In this document: piece by piece, positions 24,641-44,199 of the stretch
Numbering within the stretch: position 1 is the stretch's first letter
Layout of the letters: each line of letters begins with the position of its first letter
Source of the DNA: Dugong dugon
Taxonomy: Eukaryota > Chordata > Mammalia > Sirenia > Dugongidae
Assembly: GCA_030035585.1 (NCBI GenBank)
Contig: CM057461.1
Coordinates: 174,107,624 to 174,171,623, forward strand
Direction of reading: 5' to 3'
Length of the DNA: 64,000 nucleotides
Position numbers and translations under genes: made by a program
Notes under the pieces: model-generated
The model's input: the letters and a program-made list of their open reading frames with translations, nothing else
Told to the model about the DNA's origin: nothing
The model's database searches: none

Positions 24641-24682
24641 TACAGGGTTGCTATGAGTCAGAATCAACTCAATGGTAACAGG
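24641..24682 (+). repeat. AfroSINE 3' core fragment
   Basis: ACAGGGTTGCTATGAGTCAG followed by AATCAACTCAATGG: only the last 40 bases are present. Confidence 0.65.
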
Positions 24683-29232
<4,550 letters not shown>

Positions 29233-31336
29233 CTGGAAGATGAGCCCCTCATGTTGGAAGCACTCAAAATATGACTGGGGAGGAGCTGTCACCTCAAAGT
29301 AGAGTCAACCTAAATGACATGGATTGAGTAAAGACTTTGGGACCTTCATCGACTGATGTGGTGTATGACTCAAAATGAGAAGAGACAGCAACTGGAACAT
29401 GGAATGTATGAAGTATGGATCAGGGAGGACTGAAAGTGATCAAAAATGAAATGGAACACTTGAAAGTCAATATCCTAGGCATTAGTGAGCTGAAATGAAC
29501 TGGTATTGCCATTTTGAATCAAACAGTCATATGGTCTACTATGCTGGGAACGACATATTGAAGAGGAATGGCATCCCATGCACTGTCAAAAAGAACATTT
29601 CAGGATCTATCCTGAAATAAAATGCTGTCAGTGATAACATCCATCTGTCTACAAGGAAGGTCAGTGAATACAGTGATTATTCAAATTTACAAAACAACCA
29701 CTAATTCCAAAGATAAAGAAATTGAAGATTCTACCAACTTCTCCTGTCTGAAATTGATCAAACATGCAATCAAGATGCATTGATAATTACTAGTGATTGG
29801 AATTTGAAAGATGGAAACAAAGAAGAAGGATCAGTAGTTGGAAAATATGGTCTAGGTGACAGAAATGTCACCGGAAATCACATGATACGACTTTACAAGA
29901 CCAATGGCTTATTCACTACAAATATCTTTTTCCAACAACATAAATGGTAACTATACACATGGACCTCGCTGGATTAATACACAGGAATCACACTGACTAC
30001 ATCTGTGGAAAGATGATGGATAAGCTCAATGTCATCAGTCAGAGCAAGGCCAGGGGCCAACTGCGGAATAGACCATCAATTGCTCATCTGCAAGCTCAAG
30101 TTGAAGTTGAAGAAAATTAAAACAAGTCCATGAGAGCAAAAGTACGACATTGAGTACATTCTACCTGAATCTAGAGACCATCTCAAGAATAGATTTGAGG
30201 CATTGAACACTAATGACTGAAGATCAGGAGAGTTGTGGGATGACATAAAGGACATCGTACATAAAGAAATAAACTAGTCATTAAAAAGATAAAAAAGAAA
30301 AAAAAATGGATGTCAGAAGACACTCTTAAACTTGCTCTTGAATGCAGAGTAGCTACAGTGAAAGGAAGAAATGATGAAGTAAAAGAGCTGAAAAAAAAGA
30401 TTTCAAATGGAGGATCAAGAAAATAAAGTATTATAATGAAATATGCAAAGTCTTGGAGCTAGAAAACCCAAAGGGAAGAACATACTGGACATTTCTCAAG
30501 TGAAAAAACTGAAGAAAAAATTAAGCCTTAAGTTGCAATATTGAAGGATTCTATGGGCAAAATATTGAACGATGGAGGAAGCTTCAAAAGAAGATAGAAG
30601 GAATACACAGAGTCACTCTACCAAAAAGAATTGGTCAATATTCACCCATTTCAGGAGGTACCACATGGTCACCACATGGTCAAGAACCGACGGTATTAAA
30701 GGAAGAAGTCGAAGCTGAATGGAAGGCACTGGAGAAAAACAAGGCTCCAGGAATTAACAGAATACCAACAAAATAGATGCAACGCTGGAAGTGCTCACTT
30801 GTCTATGCCAAGAAATTTGGAAGACAGCTACCTGGCCAACCAACTGGAAGAGATGCAGGTACCTGCATATTCGAAAGAAAGGTGATCCAACATAACACAG
30901 AAATTATCACACAATATTATTAATATCACATGCAAGTAAAATTATGCTAAAGATAATTCAAAAAACAGTTGCAGCAGGACATCAATGACAGGCAACTGCC
31001 AGAAATTCATGTCAGATTCAGAAGAAGACATGGAATGAGAAATATCATTGCTGATGCCAGATGCAAACCTCCCTCAAAGCAGAGAAATACCAGAAAGATG
31101 TTTATCTATGTTTTATTGACTATGCAAAGGCATTCTACTATGTGAATCATAACAAATTATGGATAACATTGAGAAAAATGGGAATTCCAGGACACTTAAT
31201 TGTGCTCATGAGGACCCTGTACACAGACCAAGAAGCAGTCGTTCGAACAGAACAAGGGGATGCTGTGTGATTTAAATTCAGAAAATCTGTGTGTCATGGT
31301 TGTATCCTTTCGCCATACTTATTCAATCTGTATGCT
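29233..31336 (+). mobile_element. RTE LINE copy 2: sense 5' UTR, endonuclease and RT start
   Basis: It starts within the RTE 5' region (GCTGGAAGATGAGCCCCTC). It then encodes the endonuclease (TTAGTGAGCTGAAATGAACT corresponds to the ISELKWTG motif, with a stop replacing Trp). It continues through the linker (about 30300) to the reverse transcriptase (31061-31270: VYLCFIDYAKAFYYVNHNKL, then RTLYTDQEAVVRTEQG). It stops at the codons for NLYA, before the YADD-type active site. Many stops and frameshifts make it a dead copy. It runs antisense to ERBB4. Confidence 0.88.
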
Positions 31337-31807
31337 ACTTTGAGGAGGCAGCTCTTCCCAGTCGCATTTTGAGTGCCTTCCAACCTGAGGGGCTCACCTT
31401 CTGGCACTATATCAGACAACGTTCCGGTGCTATTCTTAAGATTTCACTGGCTAATTCCTTTCAGAAGTAGATCACCAGGTCCTTCTTCCTAGTCTGTCTT
31501 AGTCTGGAAGCTCAGCTGAAATCTGTCCCACATAGGTGACCCTGTTGGTATTTGAATACCAGTGGCATGTTTTTGGAAACTGTGGGTGACGTAGGGGTTA
31601 AGAACTACGGCTGCTAACCAAAAGGTTGACAGTTTGAATCCACCAGGCGCTCCTCGGAAACTCTATGGGGCAGTTCTACTTTGTCCTATAGGGCTGCTAT
31701 GAGTCGGAATTGACTCAAAGGCAAAGGGTTTTTTTTTTTGGCATATTTTCCAGCATGACAGCAACACTCAAGCCCCCACCACATGACAAACTGACAGACA
31801 CATGGGG
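31337..31807 (-). mobile_element. RTE copy 2: inverted 5' UTR segment
   Basis: This block is the reverse of an RTE 5' UTR (CTTTGAGGAGGCAGCTCTTC ... CTTAGTCTGGAAGCTCAGCT ... CAAACTGACAGACACATGG). It repeats, inverted, part of the 5' region present in sense at 29233-29310 and extends further to the RNA 5' end. It is interrupted by an AfroSINE at 31575-31739. The same inverted 5' end precedes the 3' part in copy 1. Confidence 0.8.
31575..31739 (+). repeat. AfroSINE nested in RTE copy 2, with target duplication
   Basis: Head GTGGGTGACGTAGGGGTTAA, then GGCTGCTAACCAAAAGGTTG, 3' core GGGCTGCTATGAGTCGGAAT and a T run. It is flanked by GGCATGTTTT (31564-31573) and GGCATATTTT (31740-31749), a likely target site duplication. 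It lacks the middle of the body, like the copy at 15441. Confidence 0.88.
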
Positions 31808-32455
31808 GAATATCATGATAAACAGAGAAAATATTGAAGTTGTCAAGAATTTCATGTTACTTGGATTCACAATAAATGCCCATGGAAGCAGCAGTCAAGA
31901 AATCAAATGATATATTGCATTGGGAAAACTTGCTGCAAAAGACCTCTGTAAAGTATTAAAAAGCAAAGATGTCATTCTGAGGACTAAGGTGTGCCTGACC
32001 CAAGGCACTGTATTTTCAATCACCTCATATGGATGCGAAAGCTGGACAACGAATAAGGAAGACCAAAGAAGAATTGATGCCTTTGAGTTATGGTGTTGGC
32101 GAAGAATACTGAATATGCCATGGCTTGCCAGAACAAACACATCTGTCTTGGAAGAAGTACAGCCAGAATGTTCATGTGAAGCTCAACGAGGATGGAGAGA
32201 CTTTGTCTCACTTACTTTGGACATATTATCAGGAGGAACCAGTCACTGGAGAAGGACAACATGCTTGGTAAAGTAGAGGGTAAGTAAAAAAAAAAAGAAG
32301 ACCCTCAAGCAGGTGGACTGACACAGTTGCTGCGTATTGGGCTCAAACATAGCAAAGATAGTGAGGATGGCACAAGACCAGGCAGTGTTTTGTTCTTTTG
32401 TACATACGGTTGCTATGTCAGAACCAAGTTGATCGCACCTAACAACAACATCACA
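31808..32455 (+). mobile_element. RTE copy 2: sense 3' part
   Basis: ORF2 C-terminal coding sequence (ENIEVVKNFMLLGFTINAHG, then SYGCESWTTNKEDQRRIDAF, then LEEVQPECSCEAQRG) is followed by the RTE 3' tail ending in ACCTAACAACAACATCACAA. It includes the region after the RT active site only. Confidence 0.88.
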
Positions 32456-33015
32456 ACAAAAATAAAAAAAGTGAAACTAGTATTAAACATGTAAGAATTT
32501 TACAAAATATAATCTGATGTGGTGTTGGGGATAGTAACCATGCAAGAAATAATTAGACGTCCTCAGATCAACGAACATGGAGAACATTTTGATAAAAATT
32601 GCTGTTTTCTTACGATATGGTCATATTTTCACATATTCAGCTGCTAATTATTTCAATGTGGCTAGAATTTTTAAAGCCCCTAGAACTTGAATTAAATACT
32701 GAAGTTCTGAATGGTGATATTACCTACTTGAAATTTACTTTACTTCTGTTTTTTGAACAGCGTATTTTCTTAGGATTCCTATTATCTTCATCCATCCCCC
32801 CCGTAATGTCTTCTTCCACTGATACATTTCTCCCCCAAATCTGGCTATGTCCACATGGTTAAAAAATTATGATAGTTCATATTTAATACAATTTAAATGA
32901 ATAAAATATAGTAAGTATAGAGTGGGGCAATTAACTTTATCAGGTTTCTAATTGTAGTCAGTGGGATTTTGGGAGCTAAGAGTTAGCAAAAATTATACCA
33001 TAAAAAAAAAAAAAA
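32456..33015. other. Intron, nothing recognised
   Basis: Contains an A run at 33002-33015 that is the start of the next SINE's flank. No other feature. Confidence 0.4.
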
Positions 33016-33216
33016 TGCATTGTCATTGAGTTAATTCTAACTCACAGTGACCCTACAGGACAGAGTAGAACTGGTCTCCATCAGGTTTCCATGGCTATAC
33101 ATCTTTACAGAAACAGACTGCCACATCTTTAGCCCATGGACCTGCTGGTGGTTTTCAACCATAGACCTTTTGGTTAGCAGTAGAGCTCTTAAGCACTGCA
33201 TCACCAGAGCTCCTTT
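33016..33216 (-). repeat. AfroSINE
   Basis: GAGTTAATTCTAACTCACAG, then GACAGAGTAGAACTGGTC, reversed head CTTTTGGTTAGCAGTAGAGC and CATCACCAGAGCTCC at the end. Confidence 0.9.
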
Positions 33217-33247
33217 GAAAGTTATAGAGACCTATCTATTTCTTAGG

Positions 33248-33440
33248 CAGGAGCCCTGATGGCATAGTGGTTAAGTTCTCAGCTACTAACCAAAAGGTCG
33301 GTGGTTCAAACCCACCAGCTGCTCCATGGGATAAAGATAGGGGAGTCTTCTTCCATAAAGATTACAGCCTTGAAAACCCTATGTGGCAGTTTTATTCTGC
33401 CCTATAGGATCGCTATGAGTCAGAATCAGCTCCATTGCAC
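33248..33440 (+). repeat. AfroSINE, full length
   Basis: Head GGAGCCCTGATGGCATAGTG, B box GGTTCAAACCCACC, body, and 3' core GGATCGCTATGAGTCAGAAT. It lies 31 bp from the inverted copy at 33016. Confidence 0.92.
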
Positions 33441-33631
33441 AAAGCAACATTTATTAGGCAGGGAATGTGGGGATCAGATCCATCCACAATACTAAATTAC
33501 ACCCTACACAAATGTTAATTCAAAAGCAGTAAAACATTGCAACTTGGTGATAATGTAAGCCATGAAGAAATCAAGAAATGTAATATTTTAAATAATTTAA
33601 TAATTTAAAGACAGAGGCTGCTAATGAAGTT

Positions 33632-33830
33632 GTTGTTACGTGTCTTCCTATGGATTCTGACTCACAGTGACCCTATAGGACAGAGCAGAACTGCACCATA
33701 GGCTTTCCTTGGCTGTAAACTTTGGAGCAGATCATCAGGTCTTTTCTCCCACAAGTGGGTGGAGGGTTTGAAGCACTGAACTTTTGGTTACCAGCCCAGC
33801 GCTTAACCATTGTGCCACCAGAGCTCCTTT
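33632..33830 (-). repeat. AfroSINE
   Basis: GAAGTTGTTGTTACGTGTCT, then TTCTGACTCACAGTGACCC, ending in the reversed head CATTGTGCCACCAGAGCTCC. Third member of the local cluster. Confidence 0.9.
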
Positions 33831-34848
33831 GCTAATGAAGAATAGCGGTTAAAAAAAAAAAAAGTAACCAGGAAGAGACTTCTGGAAATCCTCAGACTGG
33901 TGAGCATCAATGAAATTTATGCCCATTTCACTACTTTGATGTGAGTTCCATATCTAAAAAGAAGAAAGAAAAAAAGCTATCCTATGAAACCTAATCCCTA
34001 TTTAACATGAAGAGTTTGCTAATGACAATTTCTTATTCCCTACCAAAAAAGAATACTTCACAAGCTTCCAATTGTAACACCTGCTCATGGGTACTTAGGC
34101 ACAGAATGCCATCTATTTTACAAAATCATTTACTGTGCAAGTATGCTCAGGGGCATGGCTTACCGTACAAGACAACAGACATGCTGATATTTTCTTAGAG
34201 AACATGAGAATAACACTAGAAGAAAATTAGGCATTTATTGTCTGAATTAGCAATTACAAATTATTTTTCTAAGTTTTTATAATGTGAAACAACATCCAGA
34301 CAAAAGCAGAAGCTATTAAAAAAACAAACTCATGAAACTAGAATGAAATTTATATTTGATCTTCAAGTATTTAATAAGATAAACTAGTTTTTGTTTTCCT
34401 TGTTTTTTAAACACCTCTTAATGATTTTATTGTATTATCATGATATCAAACTTAATGTCCTAAGCCAACATAACTAAGAAAAGTGCCATCAAATCTCAAA
34501 AGAAATGAAACATACTGATTTCCCATCTCATTTCCATAATAGATTTAAAGAAGTAATTGTGTCTAATGCTTACTGTTCTATCATAGTATTTCCAAAGCTT
34601 TTAAGAACCTAAGTAAATGAATGAACTGATAAATGCAATAATAGAAAATGGAAGTGAAAGCTACATTCTTTATCTCTGATTATAAGATACCTCTGGACTT
34701 AATAATCTAGGTAGATAACTAAAGAACAGGCTAAACCCTGACAGAAATATTACATTTCTTTTTTAGTGACAGTGTTTTTCTCTGGTAGCTATTGAAAACG
34801 ACAAATTAACTATTCACTAATTTTCTTCAACTTCCATGTACACATGAA
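33831..34848. other. Intron, mostly unique
   Basis: An A run at 33850-33863; no gene or other named repeat. Confidence 0.4.
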
Positions 34849-35008
34849 GGAGCCCTGGGGGCACAGGAGTTAAGAGTTTGGCTGTTAACCAAAAGGCTGG
34901 CTGTTCAAATCAACCAACTGCTCCTTGGAAACCCTATGGGGGAAGTTCTACTCTGTCCTATAGGGTCATTATGAGTCAAAATCGACTTGATGGCAATAGG
35001 TTTGTTTT
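34849..35008 (+). repeat. AfroSINE, internally shortened
   Basis: Head GGAGCCCTGGGGGCACAGGA, then ACTGCTCCTTGGAAACCCTA (middle of body missing) and core CATTATGAGTCAAAATCGAC. Confidence 0.9.
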
Positions 35009-35365
35009 TCTTGATTTAAGTGGTAAAGTATGACTTACTTAGGTCCGTAAAAGTAAAAGCTATCTATGATAGGATTAGGGCTAAACTCATCAGCCTTCTT
35101 GCCTCCTGCTGCTGTGATCCTGGGACATTGTGTTGATGTGGAGTTGACATACATTCAAAACACCCTCTAACGCTAGGTCATTTCAGGGAGGAAAGCTACT
35201 GTAGATCGTTTCCCACACCTGCAGTGTACTTTACATAATGTACTTTACATAAAAACAATGTTTAAACTTTTTTTTTTGGTAAGCTACTGTAATATTGGGG
35301 TTCTTTGTTGTGGCAGCACATTACTAATCTGACTTTAACAGCCACTATAAACCCACACACACAAA

Positions 35366-35568
35366 TACGTTGCCATCCAGTTGATTCCAACTCATGGCAA
35401 CCCTATGTTTCTCAGAGTAGAACTTTGTTCCATAGGGTTTTCAATGGCTGGGTTTTTGGAAATAGATGGCCAGACCTCTTTTCTGAGGCACTTCTGGGTG
35501 GGTTTGAACTGCAAACTTTTTGGTTAGCAGCCAAGCACATTAACCATTTGCACTGCTCAGGGACTCCT
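35366..35568 (-). repeat. AfroSINE
   Basis: ACGTTGCCATCCAGTTGATT, then CCAACTCATGGCAACCC, ending with the reversed head TTTGGTTAGCAGCCAAGC and CACTGCTCAGGGACTCC. Confidence 0.88.
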
Positions 35569-36020
35569 ACAGCTACTTCAGCTTTAATAAAAAATATATT
35601 TTGAAAATCAATTCCCTTTCCTCTCCTTTTGTTGCCTCTCTAATCTATATATTGGCATTCTGCAATTTTGTCTGATTTCCCAACTTTTCCTTCTTCTTGC
35701 ATTGTCTCCCTTTACCTTTATCTTTCTCAATAGGACTGTACAGTAAAAGTGAAAGTAAGAGAGAAAGGTTGATATTGAAAAAAATAAAACAATGAAATAA
35801 AGAAAACCAAGTGCAGACAGATGAGGATATAAAAGCACAGGCCTTGCTTTATCCCAAATCTATTCCTCCCAAGATTATCCTGGATTTTTGTCACATTTAA
35901 GTAGGACAATACCATCCCAATTTAAAAACCACTGTCATATTTCCAGAAAGCAAATATTTCATCCTTATTACATTTACAGACATTTTAGCCCAGAAAAAAA
36001 AAAAAAGTAAGATGAAAGCA
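35569..36020. other. Intron, nothing recognised
   Basis: No supported feature; A run at 35993-36005. Confidence 0.4.
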
Positions 36021-36024
36021 TATC

Positions 36025-36215
36025 AAATTTGAAGTCAGAACGTCTGTAGTTGAATCCCAGCTCTACAACTTACTGACCTGCTGCCTTTTGGAGCAGTCTT
36101 CTAATTATTCTAAGGTTCAATTTCTTTATATTTTAAATGGAGGTGGTGATAATATGATTCAGGATATCATAGTGTTTGATAATCTGTAAAGTTTTACATC
36201 GGTATTAGCAATTAT
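36025..36215 (+). repeat. MIR element
   Basis: TTGAATCCCAGCTCTACAAC, then TTACTGACCTGCTGCC and TTCTTTATATTTTAAATGGA follow the MIR consensus order on the plus strand. Confidence 0.75.
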
Positions 36216-36694
36216 CATTAGGGAGCCATTGATAGGCCAGGGAAAAATGACAGCAGCAGAAAAAAATCATAATAGCAGAAATGAAAATGAGAAATGGCTT
36301 TCTCCTCTATCTCATCAGTGTCAGTCTCATGCAGAAGTTTCCAGAACTTCTTGGATATCCCACGTGATATATGACTGCTACCCAGCATACAAAATCCCCT
36401 GTCTCTAGTTGTGGTAAACAGCATGTGGAGGCAGAAACAGGCAAAAACCTAGCATGAATTATAAAAGGCTGCCCCAGGAATGGGAGCAAAGTCTGGGCCA
36501 TTGCTTGAACTCAGTCAAGTTTTTTCTAAGACATGTTACCTAATAGATGTTTTGTCCTTACCTGCTAAGCATTTCATGGCTTAGTGATCACTTAGGTTTT
36601 CTTAATTCTGTGCTCTGATCTTCCATAGATGTCTTATCTGGATCTACTGAACTTTCTACACTTTTGACTTGTCTTCTCTGAGTTCTAACCCAAA

Positions 36695-36883
36695 CTGTCG
36701 CTGTCGAATCCATTTCGACTTACAGTGATCCTACAGGACAGAGTACAACTGCTCCATAGAGTTTCCAAGGTTGATAATCTTTATGGAAGCAGACTGTCAA
36801 ATCTTTCTCTTGCATAGTGGTGGGGGGTTTGAACCGCCAACCTTTTGGTTAGCAGCCAAGCAGTGAGCCACCAGGCTCCTCTC
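36695..36883 (-). repeat. AfroSINE
   Basis: CTGTCGCTGTCGAATCCATT, then CGACTTACAGTGATCC, and the reversed head GAACCGCCAACCTTTTGG to AGCCACCAGGCTCC. Confidence 0.9.
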
Positions 36884-37204
36884 TCTGAACTCTAAACATA
36901 TTGGTTCACAGTTTTAGCCCTTGGTAGTGGTCTTAATTATATAGATGAAAAAGTGCTGGTATTACAGAACCAAAATGTGCTCATTAGAAGTCTTTTTTCA
37001 CTCTTCCTTAGCAGATAAAACATTGCAAGAACTTTAACTTCACAGTTCTTTCATTTTGTGTATTTTTATAAACTACCTCAAATCTTACAAGGAACAAAGT
37101 GAGCAATGAATTAATGAACAAATAAACTGAAAAAAAAAACCATACAAATGAAGAGAAACTAATAACTAGTCATTTGCTAGTATAATTTCATATCATAGGA
37201 GGCC

Positions 37205-37375
37205 CAACATGAGGAATAGGAAGACCACTGGACTTAGAGTCAAGCACACTGAGATTGGATGTCAAAACTGTAATGTAATGGCTCTACTGTATTGAGCAAT
37301 TCAATTATTTCAGAGATTCAGTTTCCTAACTGAAGAAAATGGGAATACCTAAAGAACAATGAAAGAAAATATATG
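37205..37375 (+). repeat. MIR element
   Basis: CCACTGGACTTAGAGTCAAG, then GAGCAATTCAATTATTTCAG and CAGTTTCCTAACTGAAGAAA: a diverged MIR on the plus strand. Confidence 0.65.
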
Positions 37376-37383
37376 TGAAGTTT

Positions 37384-37806
37384 TATAGATTGAATTGTGT
37401 CTTTCAAAAATATGTGTTGAAATCCTAACCCCTGTACCTGTAAATATAATCTTGTTAGAAAATAGGATGTTTTTCATTTGCTATGTTAATAAGGTCACAC
37501 CAGTATAAGGTGGATCCTAAACCTAATCACTTTTGGGTTATAAAAAGATCAGCATTGACATAGAGACACACACAGTGTGGAGAGGAAGATAAACAACAGA
37601 GATGGATGCATCTACAAGTCCAGGAACGCTAAGGATTGCTGGCAGATACTAGAAATAGATACTGAAATAGATAAGGAAGATATTCCCCCTAGAGCCACAC
37701 CCGGAATTCAGACTCTAGCCTCCTGAACTGTGAAAAAATAAATTTCTGTTCTTTAAAGCTCACTTGTGGTATTTTCCTGTTACAACAGTTCTAGGTAACT
37801 AAGACC
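37384..37806 (+). mobile_element. MaLR/MLT1-like LTR
   Basis: GATTGAATTGTGTCTTTCAA, then TGTTGAAATCCTAACCCC, AGACTCTAGCCTCCTGAACT and a terminal TTACAACAGTTCTAGGTAAC follow the order of an MLT1-type solo LTR on the plus strand. No internal region is present. Confidence 0.75.
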
Positions 37807-39475
37807 CTTAGCATGATTACTAGCTCACAAAAGGTACTCAATAAATGTTTGTTAAAACCAAAATATTAATGTGATCCATGATGATCACAATAATTCACAC
37901 TTTTAATTCATAGGTAATATGGTCATTGAACTTTTTTTCACACTTAAAGCCAGTATAGCCAGCAGTTCTGAGGTCTTTTCCTCAATGAAATTTAGGCTTG
38001 CTACACATATTATACAAACATCAAAATCATGTACAAAGGGTCCTCTCCATGAAATGAGACTACAAAAAATATGGCTTACTAATGAATATATTTATACTAC
38101 TTTGTAGCAACTCAGTTTTCTATCTTTAGAATTAATTGAACCACAAGTATTATTTGATAAGAATATCTGATTTTTTTAATTAATAAAAATTGTAAGACAG
38201 GTCAAAATATCTTAATTTGAATTCATTTTCTATTTACTGAATTCAATATACAGGAAAAACACTAATGTTACGAAAAAATAAAATAAAATATGCAAACAAA
38301 GAATATCACTGTAGTGGTTTTGAGAAATATCTCTGTACATTGATTTTTTTAATCTGTTAGTATGTAAAAATGCAATAATAGGTATACTGACATAGTTTGG
38401 CAAAGTAGGTACTAAATAAGATGTTTCTTAGAGTGTGTTCAGAATGAAAGGGATAAGCCAAAGAAAAAAGAAAGTATAGGTGTGAAAAAAATTAAACTAG
38501 AAAAAAAAATAAATCCACAGGAAATATTAGTGCAGTGGCATTCATAGTGATACACAAAGGAAGCATTTGGCAATTCTGGGCAATCATTCATAGTTTTTTT
38601 AAAAATACTTCTTTAAATCTATGCCCAATACATGCTATGACTGAATCTAGAGACATATGATTATTCTCTGCCTTATTTTGAAGAGATGGTCTAATTCTTG
38701 ATTTTTTCTTAATTGTATATTTTTTAAAAGTCTCAGACTCTCTGAAGAGACTTTTTCATTCCATGACTTACAGTTAAGGATATATCTAAACATTTTAATT
38801 TTTAAGGAAGACTTATATAGATATCTCAACTTGCTTTAACAACCCATTACGGAATTTTACTTCCCTGCATTCCATGACATTCTTTACAGAATCCACATTT
38901 CTCAAGCTGCAGATTAATAGTATTTTCCATTACTGTCCTTAGAGGAGAGAGAAAACAGCTGCATAAGCCCTTTGCATACTTACTTGGAGATCATTATATA
39001 TTAATTTGCCTTTTAGACTTTGGTTCTCCAGGCCAAATAACACCACTTCTTTTTCTCATAGGTCTGATTTTCCAAGCTTAATCATCTTTGCTGTGGTCCT
39101 CTCAACCGTCCAAGTTTCCACATCCTTCTTTAGATGAAGTTCCAGAATGGTTCACTGGGGCCTAATGGAAGTTTGGAGGGCTCATGATATTTTTTTCTAA
39201 GCTAAGTAAGTGCTGAATAAGCACTTTTGTAGAAAAATTAATACTATTTAAATTTCAAATGAATTCTTACAGAACGATGTTGAGCTCTTGGCTACACCTA
39301 AATGTTGGTCCTCAAATAATCTATTGAGAGATGACTTAATTGATACAGATAAACTGGAAATTTGTCTAAAGAAGGATGATTATGACACTTTAGAATGACA
39401 AACTCATACTGACCTCATCATTAAGAAAAACGAGAATGATGGAAACCAACGGGAAGTCTAAAATACAGCTGTCAT
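37807..39475. other. Intron, mostly unique
   Basis: A short L2/MIR-like end (AGGTACTCAATAAATGTTTG) at about 37832-37855. No gene or other repeat recognised. Confidence 0.4.
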
Positions 39476-39479
39476 TTTT

Positions 39480-40130
39480 TCTCTGGGTCTAGCTTCAGAC
39501 TAACATCCCCTCATATGAAGGCTTTCCTAACCCATGGCCCCTCCTTGGGTTCTCACAGCTCAGTTCTTCCATTTGTCATAGTGCTCATCACACTATATTT
39601 AGTTTATGAGTACTAGTCTTCCTCCTCCTTTTCAACTGTCCTCCACATTGTCATGATAGCTAAATGATTTAACACAGACATAAACATGTTATAGTTTTCT
39701 CTAAACATAACATAAACTTTCACACTTGCATATCTCTGTATGTTTTCTCTCTCCTGATTCTTTTCCAAATTATAGCTCAGCTATCACTTCTCTATAGCCT
39801 TCCTTGATGGTCCAATTTCTACCTTCATAGCAGAATTAGGTTTTCCTTTGTGTTCCTGTAACAATTTATACATATTTATATTTTATCAATTATTATGTTT
39901 CAGTATAGTTACTTATGTATCACTCTTTTATTTTCAATACTGTGCAATCATCAAGGGTAATTCCATATCTTATTCTTCTCTTTAAATACATTATTTAGGG
40001 CATAATATCACCTTAATTACATAAATATTTATGACATTGAATTTTTAAATATTTTATCTCTACTACTAAAGTGTAAGCATCTTAAGGGCAGAACAGTAAA
40101 CATGTTTCCCCAGAGCATGCTATCAATATC
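39480..40130 (+). repeat. L2-like LINE fragments
   Basis: GAAGGCTTTCCTAACCCATG, then CATAGTGCTCATCACACTAT, later TATAGCCTTCCTTGATGGTC and AAAGTGTAAGCATCTTAAGG are diverged phrases of the L2 3' end. They appear twice, suggesting two fragments. Confidence 0.5.
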
Positions 40131-40190
40131 TAAAAAATGGATGGATAAACAATAATACAATGATATAACAAACATTCATACATGATACTA

Positions 40191-42299
<2,109 letters not shown>

Positions 42300-42300
<1 letters not shown>

Positions 42301-42470
42301 AAAAAAAAAAAAAAATCCGTTGCTGTCAAGTCGATTTTGACTCATAGTGACCCCATAGGACAGAGAAGAACAGCCTCCATAGGGTTTTCAAGGAGCAACT
42401 GGCGAATTTGAACTGCTGACCTTTCAATTAGCAGCCATAGTTCTTAACCACTGCACCACAAAGGTTCCCT
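42300..42470 (-). repeat. AfroSINE, internally shortened
   Basis: After an A run (42300-42315) come CCGTTGCTGTCAAGTCGATT, then TTGACTCATAGTGACCCC and a direct jump to the reversed head CTTTCAATTAGCAGCCATAG. Confidence 0.9.
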
Positions 42471-43658
<1,188 letters not shown>

Positions 43659-43849
43659 TCAAAGTTTATGATTCTAATATAAATCTTCCTAAGTAAAGCT
43701 ATTTCTAAAGGAACTTGTTTGAAAGAGATTTGTGCTAGGCTACTTACGCTGCTTAGACAACCATGATGCCCTACCCTACTCCCAAGGTCTTCAGTATTGC
43801 AGAGCTCCAGTCACTGTGTTTACATAGCAACATTGTCTTTTTCATAAGT

Positions 43850-44110
43850 TTGAACAAATGTCAATCTTGTATGTCAAACTCTGTTTCTTATAAGCAGAAT
43901 ATAGTTGGTCTAACTCTTTTATCCAATCTAAAAATGTCTACCTTTCAACTGGGATATTTAAGCCATTTATATTTAATGTGATAACTGACATGTTTAAATT
44001 GAAATCAGTCACCTTTCTACTTGTTTTCCATTTGTCCAATTTTTTTTTTCTCTTTTTTCCTTCTTTTTTTCTTCCATGTTTCAGATTAACTCTATCTTCA
44101 GGGGGGTGTT
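43850..44110 (-). mobile_element. L1 endonuclease-region fragment
   Basis: TTTCTTATAAGCAGAATATA and GGGATATTTAAGCCATTTAT, then ATTTAATGTGATAACTGACA resemble the reverse of an L1 ORF2 endonuclease segment. It sits beyond the 3' end of the L1 that follows, so it is either a separate piece or a rearranged part. Confidence 0.5.
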
Positions 44111-44199
44111 ATTTTATCTGGTTGGTTGACTTCTGAGTTACATACACATCTTTGATTTGCTATTTAAGTGGTATATTTCAGGTTTGCAGTATATGTATT

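Noticed and set aside
31061..31270. Possible functional reverse transcriptase
   Set aside because: Only a middle part of the RTE RT is open, the active-site segment is missing and flanking frames contain stops.
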